64,000 nt of DNA, taken from positions 124,001 through 188,000 of the forward strand of contig JADJHD010000006.1 in the NCBI GenBank assembly GCA_016707705.1. Direction: 5' to 3'. The number at the start of each line of letters is the position of its first letter. The first letter of the stretch is position 1. A model generated the notes under the pieces. It did no database searches. It had not been told where the DNA came from and saw only the letters and a program-made list of their open reading frames with translations. Shown here one piece after another: positions 18,351-27,221 of this stretch. This stretch comes from Bacteroidales bacterium. Its GTDB lineage: Bacteria; Bacteroidota; Bacteroidia; Bacteroidales; UBA4417. The position numbers were made by a program, and so were the translations under genes.

Positions 18351-18360
18351 ATCCGATAGC

Positions 18361-20238
18361 TTATAAAAAATAGATAATTCCCTTGTTCGACAATATCTTA
18401 TGATCGCTGAGCGAGCAATGGTAATAATTATAAATGTTGATATCATTGATTGGGACATCGTGCAGCAATTCTCCGGTATCCGTTGATCGAACCAGCAGAT
18501 GCTGTCCTTTGCCGGTGAGGGCTTCATGGTTTTTATAATCCACTGCAACAAACTTTTCTCCGCTGATATCAATCTTACTTAATACAGCCTGATCAGTTGC
18601 CCTGATTATACTCAGGAATTGCCCATCCCAGTAAGAGAACTGATCATTTGCAACACTACTGAATTCAAAGAAATTATTATTATCCGGATCATAGGTTTGT
18701 AATTGCATGAACTGATGATTTGAATAATGCATCAGCTTATAAATACCCATCTCATAGATAATCACATAATCGGCATTGGAAGAGATGCATACTCCACTGG
18801 TTACTGTAGGATTGACGGCGTACTCTGCCACCACTGACTGAGTATCAAAATTGTAAAGATAAACGCCACCTATAACACTGTTTACCAGTCCGATATGGTT
18901 ATCCGATACAGGGATATCCGGAGAATATTGTCCGGTGAGAAAACTCATTGACCCAACATGGTAATTGGTGATATCCGAGGTTGAGGCAGTATAAACCTGA
19001 GCGAAATCACATACATGGGCTGTAAAGAATTTACCGAAAGGTGAAACGCATAAATCGGAAAATGTGTACACATTACAACCTGAATGATCGTAAAGAGTCG
19101 ACTGCCTGAGAGTAAGATCAGTGAGTGAATATTTCATCAAACCCGTCTGCTCATCGGAAAACAGAATCTGATTGTTTTCTGCTGTTTTAATGAGATTGGG
19201 GACATAGATATAATTGGCAAAGCGGTAACCGGCCATCACTTCATCATAGGTAGAGTAATATTCGTCATAGTCAGGCACATAGGTAAACGAGTACGCTTTG
19301 GGAACCAATTCAATTTTCGACGTGAACTCATCCCCGAATTTATATCCATTCAGGAAGGCTATACTGTCATTTGGTGAATAGGATGTATGCAATAAATCAT
19401 AGTTTCCATAATTGGTTTTGGAGGCATAGGCTTTAATGGACGCTATCCCATTGTAGTACTTGCTCCGCGACCAGTACATAAAATACTGGTTTGTTTCTGT
19501 AGCCGAAAAGCTGAGCCTGGGCAATTCCGGATCAAGCATCCAGTATCCCCAGAACAAATCCTGACCTGAGTTAAGTATTGCATGTACCGAATAATCTCCA
19601 CCTTCTCCAACATAGCAGGTGTCGATGAAATGATTGGTCCACACATGCCCTATATCATGGGTAACACTGTTTCCATCCCTTCGATAGATAACATATTCCT
19701 TTATGTCATGTCCTTGCATTGCAGGGAAGTTGAGGCGCAGATAGCCATTCTCAGCGGTGTGGGTGCATTCTCCGCTTGCGTTATGGATCACAACAAGCAC
19801 CCAGTGATTTTCAAAATAATAGCCTTCGGCACCCAGCTGTTCGGCAATGCTTCCGGTACCCGATCCTGTGAGTACCTGAATGGACAGATCATGAATTCCG
19901 CTGTAGAAATCATTTATCACCAGCAGGAATTCACCCTGGTTAGAATTAACAGTATCCTTCACTTCATCATCAACAAGAAAACGAATGGTTCGGATTTCCT
20001 GATTGGATGAAGTAAAGCGGAAGGTCACATTCCTGTCGGCATACATGTAAACCGTATCCTGATCAAGGTTCAGGTCAACAATGTTAACCGCTGGCTCTCC
20101 GGTACCCTCAACGGTGGGATTCTGGTAAAGGTCATGCAGTTTGTACTCGCATGAAGCCAGTCCAAGAAAAAGGATGAAGATTGAAGAAAGCAGAATGATC
20201 TTTCGGCTGAAAGATGCGGGAACAGGGGATAGTTGCAT
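18361..20238 (-). CDS. Surface lipoprotein of unknown function with probable beta-propeller (copy 2)
   Basis: 625 residues. The lipoprotein signal ends in LGLASC, then EYKLHDLYQNP, the same post-lipobox pattern as copy 1 (SCEYEPKEVYN). It shares the whole architecture with 2256-4121: VDLNLDQDTVYMYADRNVTF, IRFLVDDEVKDTVN, VLTGSGTGSIAEQLGAEG, HWVLVVI, a KYYNGIA segment, and the C-terminal SDHKILSNKGIIYFL, matching SDNKIISNMGIIYFL. It is first in a pair with 17604-18350. Moderate divergence together with conserved operon order implies an old duplication of the unit. Confidence 0.8.
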   Translation of the reverse strand: MQLSPVPASFSRKIILLSSIFILFLGLASCEYKLHDLYQNPTVEGTGEPAVNIVDLNLDQDTVYMYADRNVTFRFTSSNQEIRTIRFLVDDEVKDTVNSNQGEFLLVINDFYSGIHDLSIQVLTGSGTGSIAEQLGAEGYYFENHWVLVVIHNASGECTHTAENGYLRLNFPAMQGHDIKEYVIYRRDGNSVTHDIGHVWTNHFIDTCYVGEGGDYSVHAILNSGQDLFWGYWMLDPELPRLSFSATETNQYFMYWSRSKYYNGIASIKAYASKTNYGNYDLLHTSYSPNDSIAFLNGYKFGDEFTSKIELVPKAYSFTYVPDYDEYYSTYDEVMAGYRFANYIYVPNLIKTAENNQILFSDEQTGLMKYSLTDLTLRQSTLYDHSGCNVYTFSDLCVSPFGKFFTAHVCDFAQVYTASTSDITNYHVGSMSFLTGQYSPDIPVSDNHIGLVNSVIGGVYLYNFDTQSVVAEYAVNPTVTSGVCISSNADYVIIYEMGIYKLMHYSNHQFMQLQTYDPDNNNFFEFSSVANDQFSYWDGQFLSIIRATDQAVLSKIDISGEKFVAVDYKNHEALTGKGQHLLVRSTDTGELLHDVPINDINIYNYYHCSLSDHKILSNKGIIYFL

Positions 20239-20334
20239 AATGGGGATAATTGGAATTATTGAATTAAGCTTGTATGTAAAACTATTGAATATTTATTTTT
20301 CCCCAATACTTACTTTGATTAATTTTTTGAACAA

Positions 20335-20736
20335 TCAATGGTAGGCACGGTATTGCATTGGTTCCGACATCAGGATATCCAGTGTTTTGGTTGTGTTCTG
20401 TCCGTTAATGGTGAAAGTGATATATAGTTCACTTTGTGGAGGCAGGGTTTCGATGCATGAATTGCACAGAATATCAACCTGTTGCACGCAGGAGGATGCC
20501 TCCAGCCATTGCTTTAGTTTTTCGAGGTTCTGATCGCTTGTCCCTTCAGTAAGTGTTGCAAGGTAAGCGTTGATGGTACTCCCTGATTCATCCCATTGCT
20601 GGTTGCTCACCTGATCGCAGTACACTGACTGATCCTGGGCTTCGGTACTGTCTTTCTTGCAGGATACTGAAAGAATGAGAATTATGTACCCACCCAGAAA
20701 GGTAAGCAGAAGTTTATGGAGTGTGTCAGATTTCAT
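20335..20736 (-). CDS. Small lipoprotein of unknown function
   Basis: 133 residues. A hydrophobic leader ends in a lipobox (YIILILSVSCKKDS, Cys near 26). The mature part carries the pairs CVQQVDILCNSC and YCDQVS, so disulphides are possible, and a TFTINGQNTTKTLDILMSEP strand region. It lies about 100 bp upstream of the lipoprotein/partner pair on the same strand and may belong to the same transcript. No family was recognised. Confidence 0.65.
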   Translation of the reverse strand: MKSDTLHKLLLTFLGGYIILILSVSCKKDSTEAQDQSVYCDQVSNQQWDESGSTINAYLATLTEGTSDQNLEKLKQWLEASSCVQQVDILCNSCIETLPPQSELYITFTINGQNTTKTLDILMSEPMQYRAYH

Positions 20737-20825
20737 ACAGGTATAGCTTGGAACAAATTTTAGATTAATGCCTTTGGATGGTACTAAGTTAAATTATCCC
20801 GCACTACAAAACATAGCAACATAGA

Positions 20826-21782
20826 TTATTCTGCGCCAAAATACCGGAGTACTCGCAATGCCCTTAAAGTGTTCCACCTACTGGCTTTCCCTGCCTTTTC
20901 CATATCGAAATGAACCTGTCCGGGATGCTTTGCCTGAAGGGGCCAGCAGTTGTCAGTTCGTTGCTTGCCAATAATAATTTCCAGAGCATCATCCATTCTT
21001 GAATCATAGCTGCAGCCTGCTTGTCGGAAATAATCCAGAGCCCTCAGAATATCATATTTCCACCGGCATGGGTAGCTAAGCATCAGCATTCTGGGGTCAA
21101 TGATATTGCCACTTCTATGAGAGCGGAAAAGCTTATGTGCGAGCAGGAATTCCCTCGACGATTCTTCAGCAAGAATGAGTTCCGGCAGACGGTAGGTATA
21201 TCCGTTACGCCTATATTCATCGATGCCTTCAAGTACCGAGATGGTGGTGTGCATGGAACTATGCCTGGCACCTGAGCGGTTCGAACGACAATTGAATCCA
21301 CCGTCAGGCATCAGCTGTGAAAGAATAAAATCGACTACAGAATGCAAGTCGGTTTCAGGAATTCTGAAATAGGATGCATAGTTCAGGAACATGCCGTTGA
21401 TGCATACATCGCTTTGTGAGAGGGTTCTGGCTGGATTGATGCCACCATCGTTTCCCTTTTCTTCCTTAAGAATTTTAAGGAGGGTAGATGTGATGTTTGG
21501 ATGGACATCGCAGCAGAGATTCCTTAAATCAAGCAGTGTGTAATGCGAACTTATCCATTTGGGCTGGTAAAATCCCTGTCCCCAATGCCCGTTTTCGTTT
21601 CGAAGAGCAAGAAGGTTGGCGCCCCATCCTTCAAGTAATATCCTGGTTTTAAGGTCGGAACGCTCAGTTTGAAGCAAATCGCGGTGTACCTGATATTGAA
21701 TGGATACATCCGAATCCAACAGCCATTCCAGACTGGGTTCCGGGATTGATAGCCTTAGAGTATTTAACTTCGGCTTGCTCAT
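20826..21782 (-). CDS. Terpenoid-cyclase/prenyltransferase-toroid-like protein
   Basis: 318 residues from the ATG at 21782 (a TTG two codons upstream is less likely). Repeated helical motifs with GHWGQGFYQPKW, NDGGINPARTL, PDGGFNCRSNRSG and CRWKYDILRALDYF resemble the alpha/alpha toroid of squalene cyclases and prenyltransferase beta subunits. It is soluble, with no signal peptide, and lacks the DXDD motif of class II cyclases, so enzymatic activity is doubtful. Proteins of this type are usually annotated only by fold. It lies 70 bp from the small gene at 21853-22260 on the same strand, possibly co-transcribed. Confidence 0.6.
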   Translation of the reverse strand: MSKPKLNTLRLSIPEPSLEWLLDSDVSIQYQVHRDLLQTERSDLKTRILLEGWGANLLALRNENGHWGQGFYQPKWISSHYTLLDLRNLCCDVHPNITSTLLKILKEEKGNDGGINPARTLSQSDVCINGMFLNYASYFRIPETDLHSVVDFILSQLMPDGGFNCRSNRSGARHSSMHTTISVLEGIDEYRRNGYTYRLPELILAEESSREFLLAHKLFRSHRSGNIIDPRMLMLSYPCRWKYDILRALDYFRQAGCSYDSRMDDALEIIIGKQRTDNCWPLQAKHPGQVHFDMEKAGKASRWNTLRALRVLRYFGAE

Positions 21783-21852
21783 AATCAATAAGAAGTTTTC
21801 TGGTTAAAGGGAGGGGATTTTGTTCAGAGGTTGCGACATTATTGAATTTATC

Positions 21853-22260
21853 TTAATCCTCAGGCCATTTCATGGGATAAGGTCCCTTTTCGTGATAATC
21901 GAGTTCCTTATCAGGCAGCCAGGTGTAGGGGAGGGCTTCCTCTTCAGTTACATTCAGCAGTCTGAATAGTTCAGGTTCATGCATATAGTACCAGGCTCTT
22001 TCCTGATCGATGTAAATTTTGACGCTGTCCCTTTCCAGAAAATCAAAAGTGTGTGTATTGATTTCAAAATTGGCCTGAAGTTTCATGCCATTCTTCAGTA
22101 TGATGGTACCTGCGCAAATATAGTGACGACCATCCAGTGGAATTTCCCTTGATTCCAATGCAGATCCGCTGCACGGACCGGTTCTAACAGTCACATGCCC
22201 CTTCTCCTGAAAGGAGATACGCAAATCGTACCGTTTTATATCTTCAAGTCTAATGGGCAT
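21853..22260 (-). CDS. Conserved-looking cytoplasmic protein of unknown function
   Basis: 135 residues, no signal peptide or membrane segment. The N-terminal half is beta-rich (YDLRISFQEKGHVTVRTG; HYICAGTIILKNGMKLQANF). The C-terminus is acidic and aromatic (ALPYTWLPDKELDYHEKGPY). It starts upstream of the toroid-like gene in the same direction. I do not recognise a family. Confidence 0.6.
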   Translation of the reverse strand: MPIRLEDIKRYDLRISFQEKGHVTVRTGPCSGSALESREIPLDGRHYICAGTIILKNGMKLQANFEINTHTFDFLERDSVKIYIDQERAWYYMHEPELFRLLNVTEEEALPYTWLPDKELDYHEKGPYPMKWPED

Positions 22261-22344
22261 GATCTGTTCAGTTTTAGCTTATTAGGGTATCTGCTATCAT
22301 ATCTGAATTGCTCAATTCAATGACTAAGTAGTTACTTATCCTAA

Positions 22345-22422
22345 TCCATTGCCTGACTATCGCTTGACCGTCTTCTGAACATCACTGACTAACGCTATTG
22401 TCTGACCATCGCTTGACCTTAT
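22345..22422. repeat. 11-bp repeat array, site 1
   Basis: Degenerate tandem copies of a CTGACCATCGY-like 11-bp unit (TTGCCTGACTATCGC, TGTCTGACCATCGC, TTGACC). The same unit occurs at 23660-23744, 24365-24456 and 26681-26844, always between genes. Confidence 0.7.
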
Positions 22423-22469
22423 GAGTGTATTTAACAACATTCTCGCAAGGCGACTTCACACTCTTCTTT

Positions 22470-22500
22470 TAACAGAGGCCGTAGCGAAAGACCCCTGTTA
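22470..22500. repeat. Imperfect inverted repeat, attC-like
   Basis: TAACAGAGG (22470-22478) pairs with CCCCTGTTA (22492-22500) with one mismatch around a 13-nt centre. It sits just beyond the end of the NERD pseudogene. The TAAC...GTTA ends and position after a gene recall integron attC sites, but it is much shorter than a typical attC and no integrase is nearby. Confidence 0.45.
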
Positions 22501-22522
22501 CATGCAGTATGATGTTTGCTAT

Positions 22523-23616
22523 TCATTTTGTATAGATTATTTTTTGGTCATTTATTCTCAACAAGAATTCAACAATTCTTTGTGACTCAAAACTTGAAAA
22601 TATCGGTTTAAAGTAGTTTATGTAGCCAGAAGTTCATTTAATGTCAAAATCTTCACATATTGAAACTCTTCTTTTGGTTTTGTTTTTTAACACAATGAGG
22701 GGGTTTTTTTAATTGAAATTTTTTTGTCGCCCCAATGATGTTTGAACAATCTAAGATGATAATTGCTTATTTCATTGTTAAGCAATTTAAATAAGATAAA
22801 GTTAGTTCTCTTGATTTGCTGAACTGGTGAACGTAAGTTTAAATTTCCTAATGATTTTTCATTCCAATTTTTCGTCTCGATTAAGAATATTCCTGATGGT
22901 GCTACAAGCAAATGGTCTATTTGAATTGATTTTATGTAGTCATTCTCATGGCTATTGTAAATTGCAGGTGATAAATAAATTTTAAAGTCGTTAATTAGAT
23001 GATATTCATCTGACAGAGCTTCTATTGTTTTAACTACTTTTTGTTCGCCTAATGCACCATAAATAAAACTATTTAATTTGTCAATTACTGATTTCTTCCT
23101 TTCAATTTCTGATAAAGATGTATGGGAACTTTGCTCTACTGCAATATTAAAATGTGAGGTTATGAATTGAAAGCGATTGTATTTGCCTTGACGAATGTCA
23201 ACAAGCATTTTAATTGAATTTTTTACTTCTAAGTCAAAATTACTTTCACCTTTTATCTGAGTTTCATTAATACAATTTTAAAAATACTTTGTTAGTATTT
23301 TAAAATAGTTTTTTGATGAATTGTTTGTCGAAATGTTCAGTTGTTCTTTCAGCTTATCAATTTCGTCTATTATTACTTTTTCTGATTGCTGTCTTTGTGT
23401 TTCTATTGCTTCGTCTAAATGCTGCAATTCTGTCTTAATGTTTATCTCTTGCTTAATCAAGTTTTCATGATGAGAAATCAGTTGCTGTCTTTTAGTTGCA
23501 AATGAACTTTGAAAATCAATTACTTCTTTTAGAGATTTAAAGTCATAAATGTTGTTATCTTCTAAATTTGATTTTAATGTCGAAAGAGAACCAATCATGT
23601 TATATGTATTGCACAT
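22523..23616 (-). pseudogene. NERD-domain (nuclease-related) protein, broken
   Basis: From the ATG at 23616, about 112 residues of coiled coil are read (QQLISHHENLIKQEINIKTE ... IDEIDKLKEQLN). An in-frame TAA stands at 23278, after which the same frame continues (NCINETQIKGESNFDLEV). A NERD domain follows: FIYGALGEQKVVKTIEAL, HLINDFKIY, IKSIQIDHLLVAPSGIFLIE, TKNW. This is the Asp/Glu-x-Lys-type nuclease-like core. After DKKISIKK a homopolymer region shifts the frame; PKEEFQYVKILTLNELL and then GYINYFKPIFSSFE appear in other frames up to a stop at 22523. One nonsense and at least two frameshifts indicate a dead gene. NERD proteins are often found in defence or mobile contexts; that link is inference here. 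Confidence 0.8.
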
Positions 23617-23659
23617 ACAGTCAGCTTTTTGTTAACGGTTGAGTATCTTTACTTATTGC

Positions 23660-23744
23660 CTGTAACTATTGTATAGCTGTGGTCTCACCATCGCCTGACC
23701 ATCGTCTGACCATCGCCTGACTATTGCCTGACTATCGCATGACC
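23660..23744. repeat. 11-bp repeat array, site 2
   Basis: About seven tandem units of the CTGACCATCGY type (CCTGACCATCG, TCTGACCATCG, CCTGACTATTG and similar) between the NERD pseudogene and the 23789-24313 gene. Confidence 0.8.
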
Positions 23745-23788
23745 TTTTTATAAGCATTGATTAACGTTCCCTTGCAGCTAAATCAGTG

Positions 23789-24313
23789 TTAAAGGCAGCC
23801 ATATTTTGTCTTTCCGTTTTCAAAACTAATTAAAGCATTTTTTGTATTAATATTCCTTTTCTTCAGTTCTTTATTGTCGTAAAAAGTCTGGTTGTCAAGC
23901 CGTATGATAATAGTTGGTGTGAGGTTTTTACCAAAGTTTGCTATCACAAAACCGATTGGAGATTTGCCAAAATCTAAAGTGTCAATCGCAGTCAACAATG
24001 GGAAGTCTGTTTGAATGAAGTCAAATTCTCTTGGTTTATGGTCAGTGCTTAAAACCACTTTCAAAGAGTAGTATAAGTGAGCGCCGCCTGTCGCATTAAA
24101 ATACAATTCGTCTTTAATCCCATCTCTATCAAAATCCCAATTATCAGAATAGTTATGGGTTTGATTTACGCTGTCATAACTATATTTCAAAGTCGGGTTT
24201 GAATTAAGATAATCCTTTTTAAAAGAGTTTGAACGCAGGTCAAGTTTGTCTGTCTGCTGAGAAAAGGCAGTTAAGTAGTAAACTGTAAACAAAATAGCTA
24301 ATGTAAGTTTCAT
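23789..24313 (-). CDS. Secreted protein of unknown function with a calcium-loop-like motif
   Basis: 174 residues. Signal peptide MKLTLAILFTVYYLTAFSQQ. It contains WDFDRDGIKDELYFNATG, an Asp-rich loop like those of VCBS/FG-GAP or thrombospondin-3-type calcium sites, and beta-rich surroundings (HLYYSLKVVLSTDHKPREF). It is a single gene between two 11-bp repeat arrays in the accessory region. The frame is intact, unlike its neighbours. No family name is supported. Confidence 0.7.
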   Translation of the reverse strand: MKLTLAILFTVYYLTAFSQQTDKLDLRSNSFKKDYLNSNPTLKYSYDSVNQTHNYSDNWDFDRDGIKDELYFNATGGAHLYYSLKVVLSTDHKPREFDFIQTDFPLLTAIDTLDFGKSPIGFVIANFGKNLTPTIIIRLDNQTFYDNKELKKRNINTKNALISFENGKTKYGCL

Positions 24314-24364
24314 AATTTGTATCCCTGCTTACTGATTTTTTGGAGTCGTATCAAACGGTTGCCT

Positions 24365-24456
24365 TAACTACTGTTTAACTACTGTTTAACTACTGTTTGA
24401 CAATTGTCTGACCATCGTCTGACTATTGTATAACTATCGTCTGACCATCGTCTGAC
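24365..24456. repeat. 11-bp repeat array, site 3
   Basis: Tandem units of 11 bp in two variants: ACTACTGTTTA (three copies at the left) and CTGACCATCGT / CTGACTATTGT / ATAACTATCGT at the right. It lies upstream of the start of the 24313 gene and beside the IS element. Confidence 0.8.
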
Positions 24457-24519
24457 GTTTTGAGGCTAGGCGAGGGGCCAAGTGCGATGGGAAAAACCAC
24501 CTTGCTTAGCCGCTGTGCT

Positions 24520-26286
24520 TGTTGCACAACTATACAAATCTAATGATTTATTAAATGCTGAAATCAACCAAAATTAGGTTAAAATTAACCTCAAAATGTT
24601 TATAACAAGTAGTAATACAGCACTATATATTGTTTTTATTTATTATTTTTAATCATGCAAGGACGAAAAGAATATACCCCTAAAATGATATACCAGCTCC
24701 ACCTGGATGAGATGGTACCAATAGATGATTATTACCGGAAGCTGGATGCTGCACTGGACCTGCATTTTCTTTATAAAGCTACAGAAGGCTATTATGGAGA
24801 AGAGGGTCAGGAATCAATTGATCCTGTGGTGTTTTTCAAGATATGCCTGGTAGGCTATCTCAATAACATTAACTCCGACCGGAAATTAATTGAGTATTGC
24901 GCCAATTGTCTGAATGTGCGGACTATACATCAGGTATGACTTTGATGAGCCCTTACCATGGCACAGCACCATCAGCAGGACCAGACAATTATACGGGGAT
25001 GAATCTTCCTTGAACTGTTCAGAAGAGTACTCAGTTTTGTGTTGAGAAAGGCATGGTTCGGGGCAAACGTCAGGTAATCGACTCAGCTTTCATTAAAGCT
25101 AATGCCAGTATGGATTCTTAGTGGAAAAGGAAGTGGTTGAAGATGCTGAACAGTACTCTGATGAGCTGAATGAAGGAACAGAATACAAAGTAAGCACTTC
25201 AAAGAAGCATAAAGTTGAACAGCATCATGCCTGGAAAGCTGAAGCATACAAGAATCAGGCCTCCAATAAAACACTAAACAGCTTGATGAAAATGGGAATA
25301 GTATTCGTCCCAAGTATCTGAGTAACCATACCCATTATTCACCTACAGATCCTGATGCGCGTATCAGTGTGAAGCCAGGCAAAGCCCGTCAGATGAATTA
25401 TTTTGGTCAGATATCAGTGGATGATGCAAATCATGTCATAACAGGAGCCTGCGCTGATTTTGCCGATCAAAGGATATCGGTGCTTGCCGGCATCTCGGAC
25501 AAAGTATTGAGAATTTGAAAAGCAAGGAATTAAAATAGAACAGGCTGCAGCTGATACTGGTATAGCAGTGGAACGGCATTGAGGTATTGCGAGGAACATG
25601 AGATTGATGCATATCCCCAATTTTGGCTTATACAAACCGGTTCGGGAGGATTTGTCTATAACAGAGAGCTGGACCAATATGAGTGCACCTGGGAACAAGG
25701 CGATTTTCACCCTTTAAAAGGCAAAGGTGGATAAAGATGGACGAGGAAAGAAAATTTATTGGTCAGACAACTCCAAATGTAAGATCTGTCCGTTACGCAC
25801 GAAATGCATAGGCAAGTTGGATTACAAGAAGATTGATGATACGATAGATAAGCCGTATTATGACCGAATGCACGAGAAGATGCAGATGCCATATGCAAAA
25901 AAGATCAGTCGGATCCGAAGTCGGACGGTTGAGCCGGTATTGGGAACCCTGCTTAACTTTCTGAATATGCGAAGGGTTAACACCAGAGGTATAGAACTGG
26001 CGACAAAACATGTGATGATGGCAGCACTATGCTATAATCTTAATAAATATCTAAGGTTTAAGTCAACTAAAGTTGAATCAGTTTCACAGGTTCTGCTACT
26101 TGATCAAAAAGCTATAAAAGCCTCGGTTTTAAACCTGTTTTTAGCTTATTTCAAACCTGTTTTCGTATAAGAAATTTTATGATAAGCAGTAATGCAGAAT
26201 AACCAACTTTTGAAAATACACCAAATTCTTGCGCTGTTTTCTACTTTATAAGTTTAAACAATTTAGTTTTTAAGGGTTGTGCAACA
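24520..26286. mobile_element. IS1182-family insertion sequence, decayed
   Basis: The element is 1,767 bp between the terminal inverted repeats TGTTGCACAAC (24520-24530) and GTTGTGCAACA (26276-26286). The flanking GCT at 24517-24519 and 26287-26289 could be a 3-bp target duplication. It carries one transposase gene in the plus direction with several frameshifts, so it can no longer move by itself. Rejoining the flanks recreates a GC-rich stretch with CCGCTGTGCT and ACCGCTGTTATGCG, so the element seems to have landed in the inverted repeat at the end of the 26297-26581 gene. Confidence 0.8.
24655..26170 (+). pseudogene. IS1182-family transposase, multiply frameshifted
   Basis: The N-terminal part (24655-24939) reads MQGRKEYTPKMIYQLHLD ... 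SIDPVVFFKICLVGYLNNIN, the DUF772-type helical domain typical of IS1182 transposases. After 24939 the frame is lost, but family motifs reappear in different frames: KGMVRGKRQVIDSAFIKANA, the segment at 25121-25321, THYSPTDPDARISVKPGKAR near 25340, and the C-terminal part 25727-26170 with CKICPLRTKCIGK, RSRTVEPVLGTLLNFLNMRR and ALCYNLNKYLRF. At least four frameshifts are needed to rebuild one protein. The catalytic DDE set is spread over these fragments and no functional enzyme is expected. Confidence 0.88.
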
Positions 26287-26296
26287 GCTACCGCTG

Positions 26297-26581
26297 TTAT
26301 GCGTATTTTTCTATATCAATTAGCTTCCAAATTAGCATAAATATTATACTCATCCAAGGATTGAAAATTGTTAGAATAAGTATTATCCATGTCAAGCTTT
26401 TTTTTCGATCTAAGTCAATAAATAGGATTATTGCAATTATTAAATAAAAAAATGTATTGGCAGAAGACACGAAAATTGTATTCAGATTTTCAAAGTCCTC
26501 ACCACTTTCGAGAGGATAATATTTTTGAAAAAGTCTAAGAAGTTTAATTACTCCAAATCGAATTATTATGTCTAGTATCAA
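26297..26581 (-). CDS. Small membrane protein, possibly N-terminally truncated
   Basis: 94 residues from a TTG start. The frame is open further upstream without any ATG (protein-like FRVFENFEKYLIIILIL), so the original start may have been lost by mutation. Two or three membrane segments are visible (FFYLIIAIILFIDLD; WIILILTIFNPWMSIIFMLI). The TAA stop lies inside a GTTATGCG sequence that belongs to the inverted repeat split by the IS element. No family recognised. Confidence 0.5.
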   Translation of the reverse strand: MILDIIIRFGVIKLLRLFQKYYPLESGEDFENLNTIFVSSANTFFYLIIAIILFIDLDRKKSLTWIILILTIFNPWMSIIFMLIWKLIDIEKYA

Positions 26582-26680
26582 GATGATAATAAGATATTTT
26601 TCAAAATTTTCAAATACCCTGAATGAGTCAAATGTTGAATCTTTTGCATTGGGATAATTGTTTTATTTGTTTTATTACGC

Positions 26681-26844
26681 ATAACTATTGTATAACTACT
26701 GTCTGACCATCGTCTGACTATTGTATAACTATCGTCTGACCATCGTCTGACCATCGTCTGACCATCGTCTGACTATTGTATAACTATCGCCTGACCATTG
26801 TCTGACTATTGTATAACTATCGCCTGACCATCGTCTGACAATTG
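26681..26844. repeat. 11-bp repeat array, site 4 (longest)
   Basis: About 15 units of 11 bp, with variants CTGACCATCGT, CTGACTATTGT and ATAACTATCGT/C, arranged in a higher-order pattern in which CTGACTATTGT followed by ATAACTATCGC recurs three times. It fills the gap between two small membrane-protein genes. Open frames through it (RRWSGDSYTIV-like) are repeat artefacts. Confidence 0.85.
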
Positions 26845-26856
26845 TCCCTGCCCCCT

Positions 26857-27162
26857 TTATCTTCTCGAAATCATCATTATAATCTGAAACAGTATTATTC
26901 CTATCAGCACGATAATTGCAAAAATGCCAAATCCAATTACTCCCGGCGAAAGAGAAGGTACTTCTTGCATCTGCTGTCCCTTCAATGAAATGAACAATCC
27001 CAACGCCATCATCAGTCCTTCCAGAACCAATGAGCCTAAAGAAATCAGCACAAAGCTCAGGATGTTCTTTTGTCTGCTTGCTTTGCTGGCAAATGAAGAC
27101 TGAATGATGATGGGAATGCAGAAGAGGATGATTGGGAGGACTAATATCAGCATGGTTGTCAT
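26857..27162 (-). CDS. Small multi-pass membrane protein
   Basis: 101 residues with three hydrophobic segments: MLILVLPIILFCIPIIIQS, ILSFVLISLGSLVLEGLMMA, and GFGIFAIIVLIGIILFQIIM. The ATG at 27162 has an in-frame alternative three codons later. It lies 60 bp downstream of arr on the same strand, possibly co-transcribed. No family recognised. Confidence 0.65.
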   Translation of the reverse strand: MTTMLILVLPIILFCIPIIIQSSFASKASRQKNILSFVLISLGSLVLEGLMMALGLFISLKGQQMQEVPSLSPGVIGFGIFAIIVLIGIILFQIIMMISRR

Positions 27163-27221
27163 GATTTTTTGTATTTGGTGATTCAGGTATAAGACTCAAC
27201 TATATCTGATTAGAATGCTTT

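Noticed and set aside
22687..23616. Two separate genes (a coiled-coil protein and a NERD protein)
   Set aside because: Both lie in one reading frame, separated only by a TAA, and together match the usual layout of a single NERD protein.
26729..27199. Minus-strand frame of 156 codons ending in RRWSGDSYTIV-like repeats
   Set aside because: It overlaps the better-supported membrane-protein gene at 26857-27162 in another frame, and its C-terminal half is the 11-bp repeat array.
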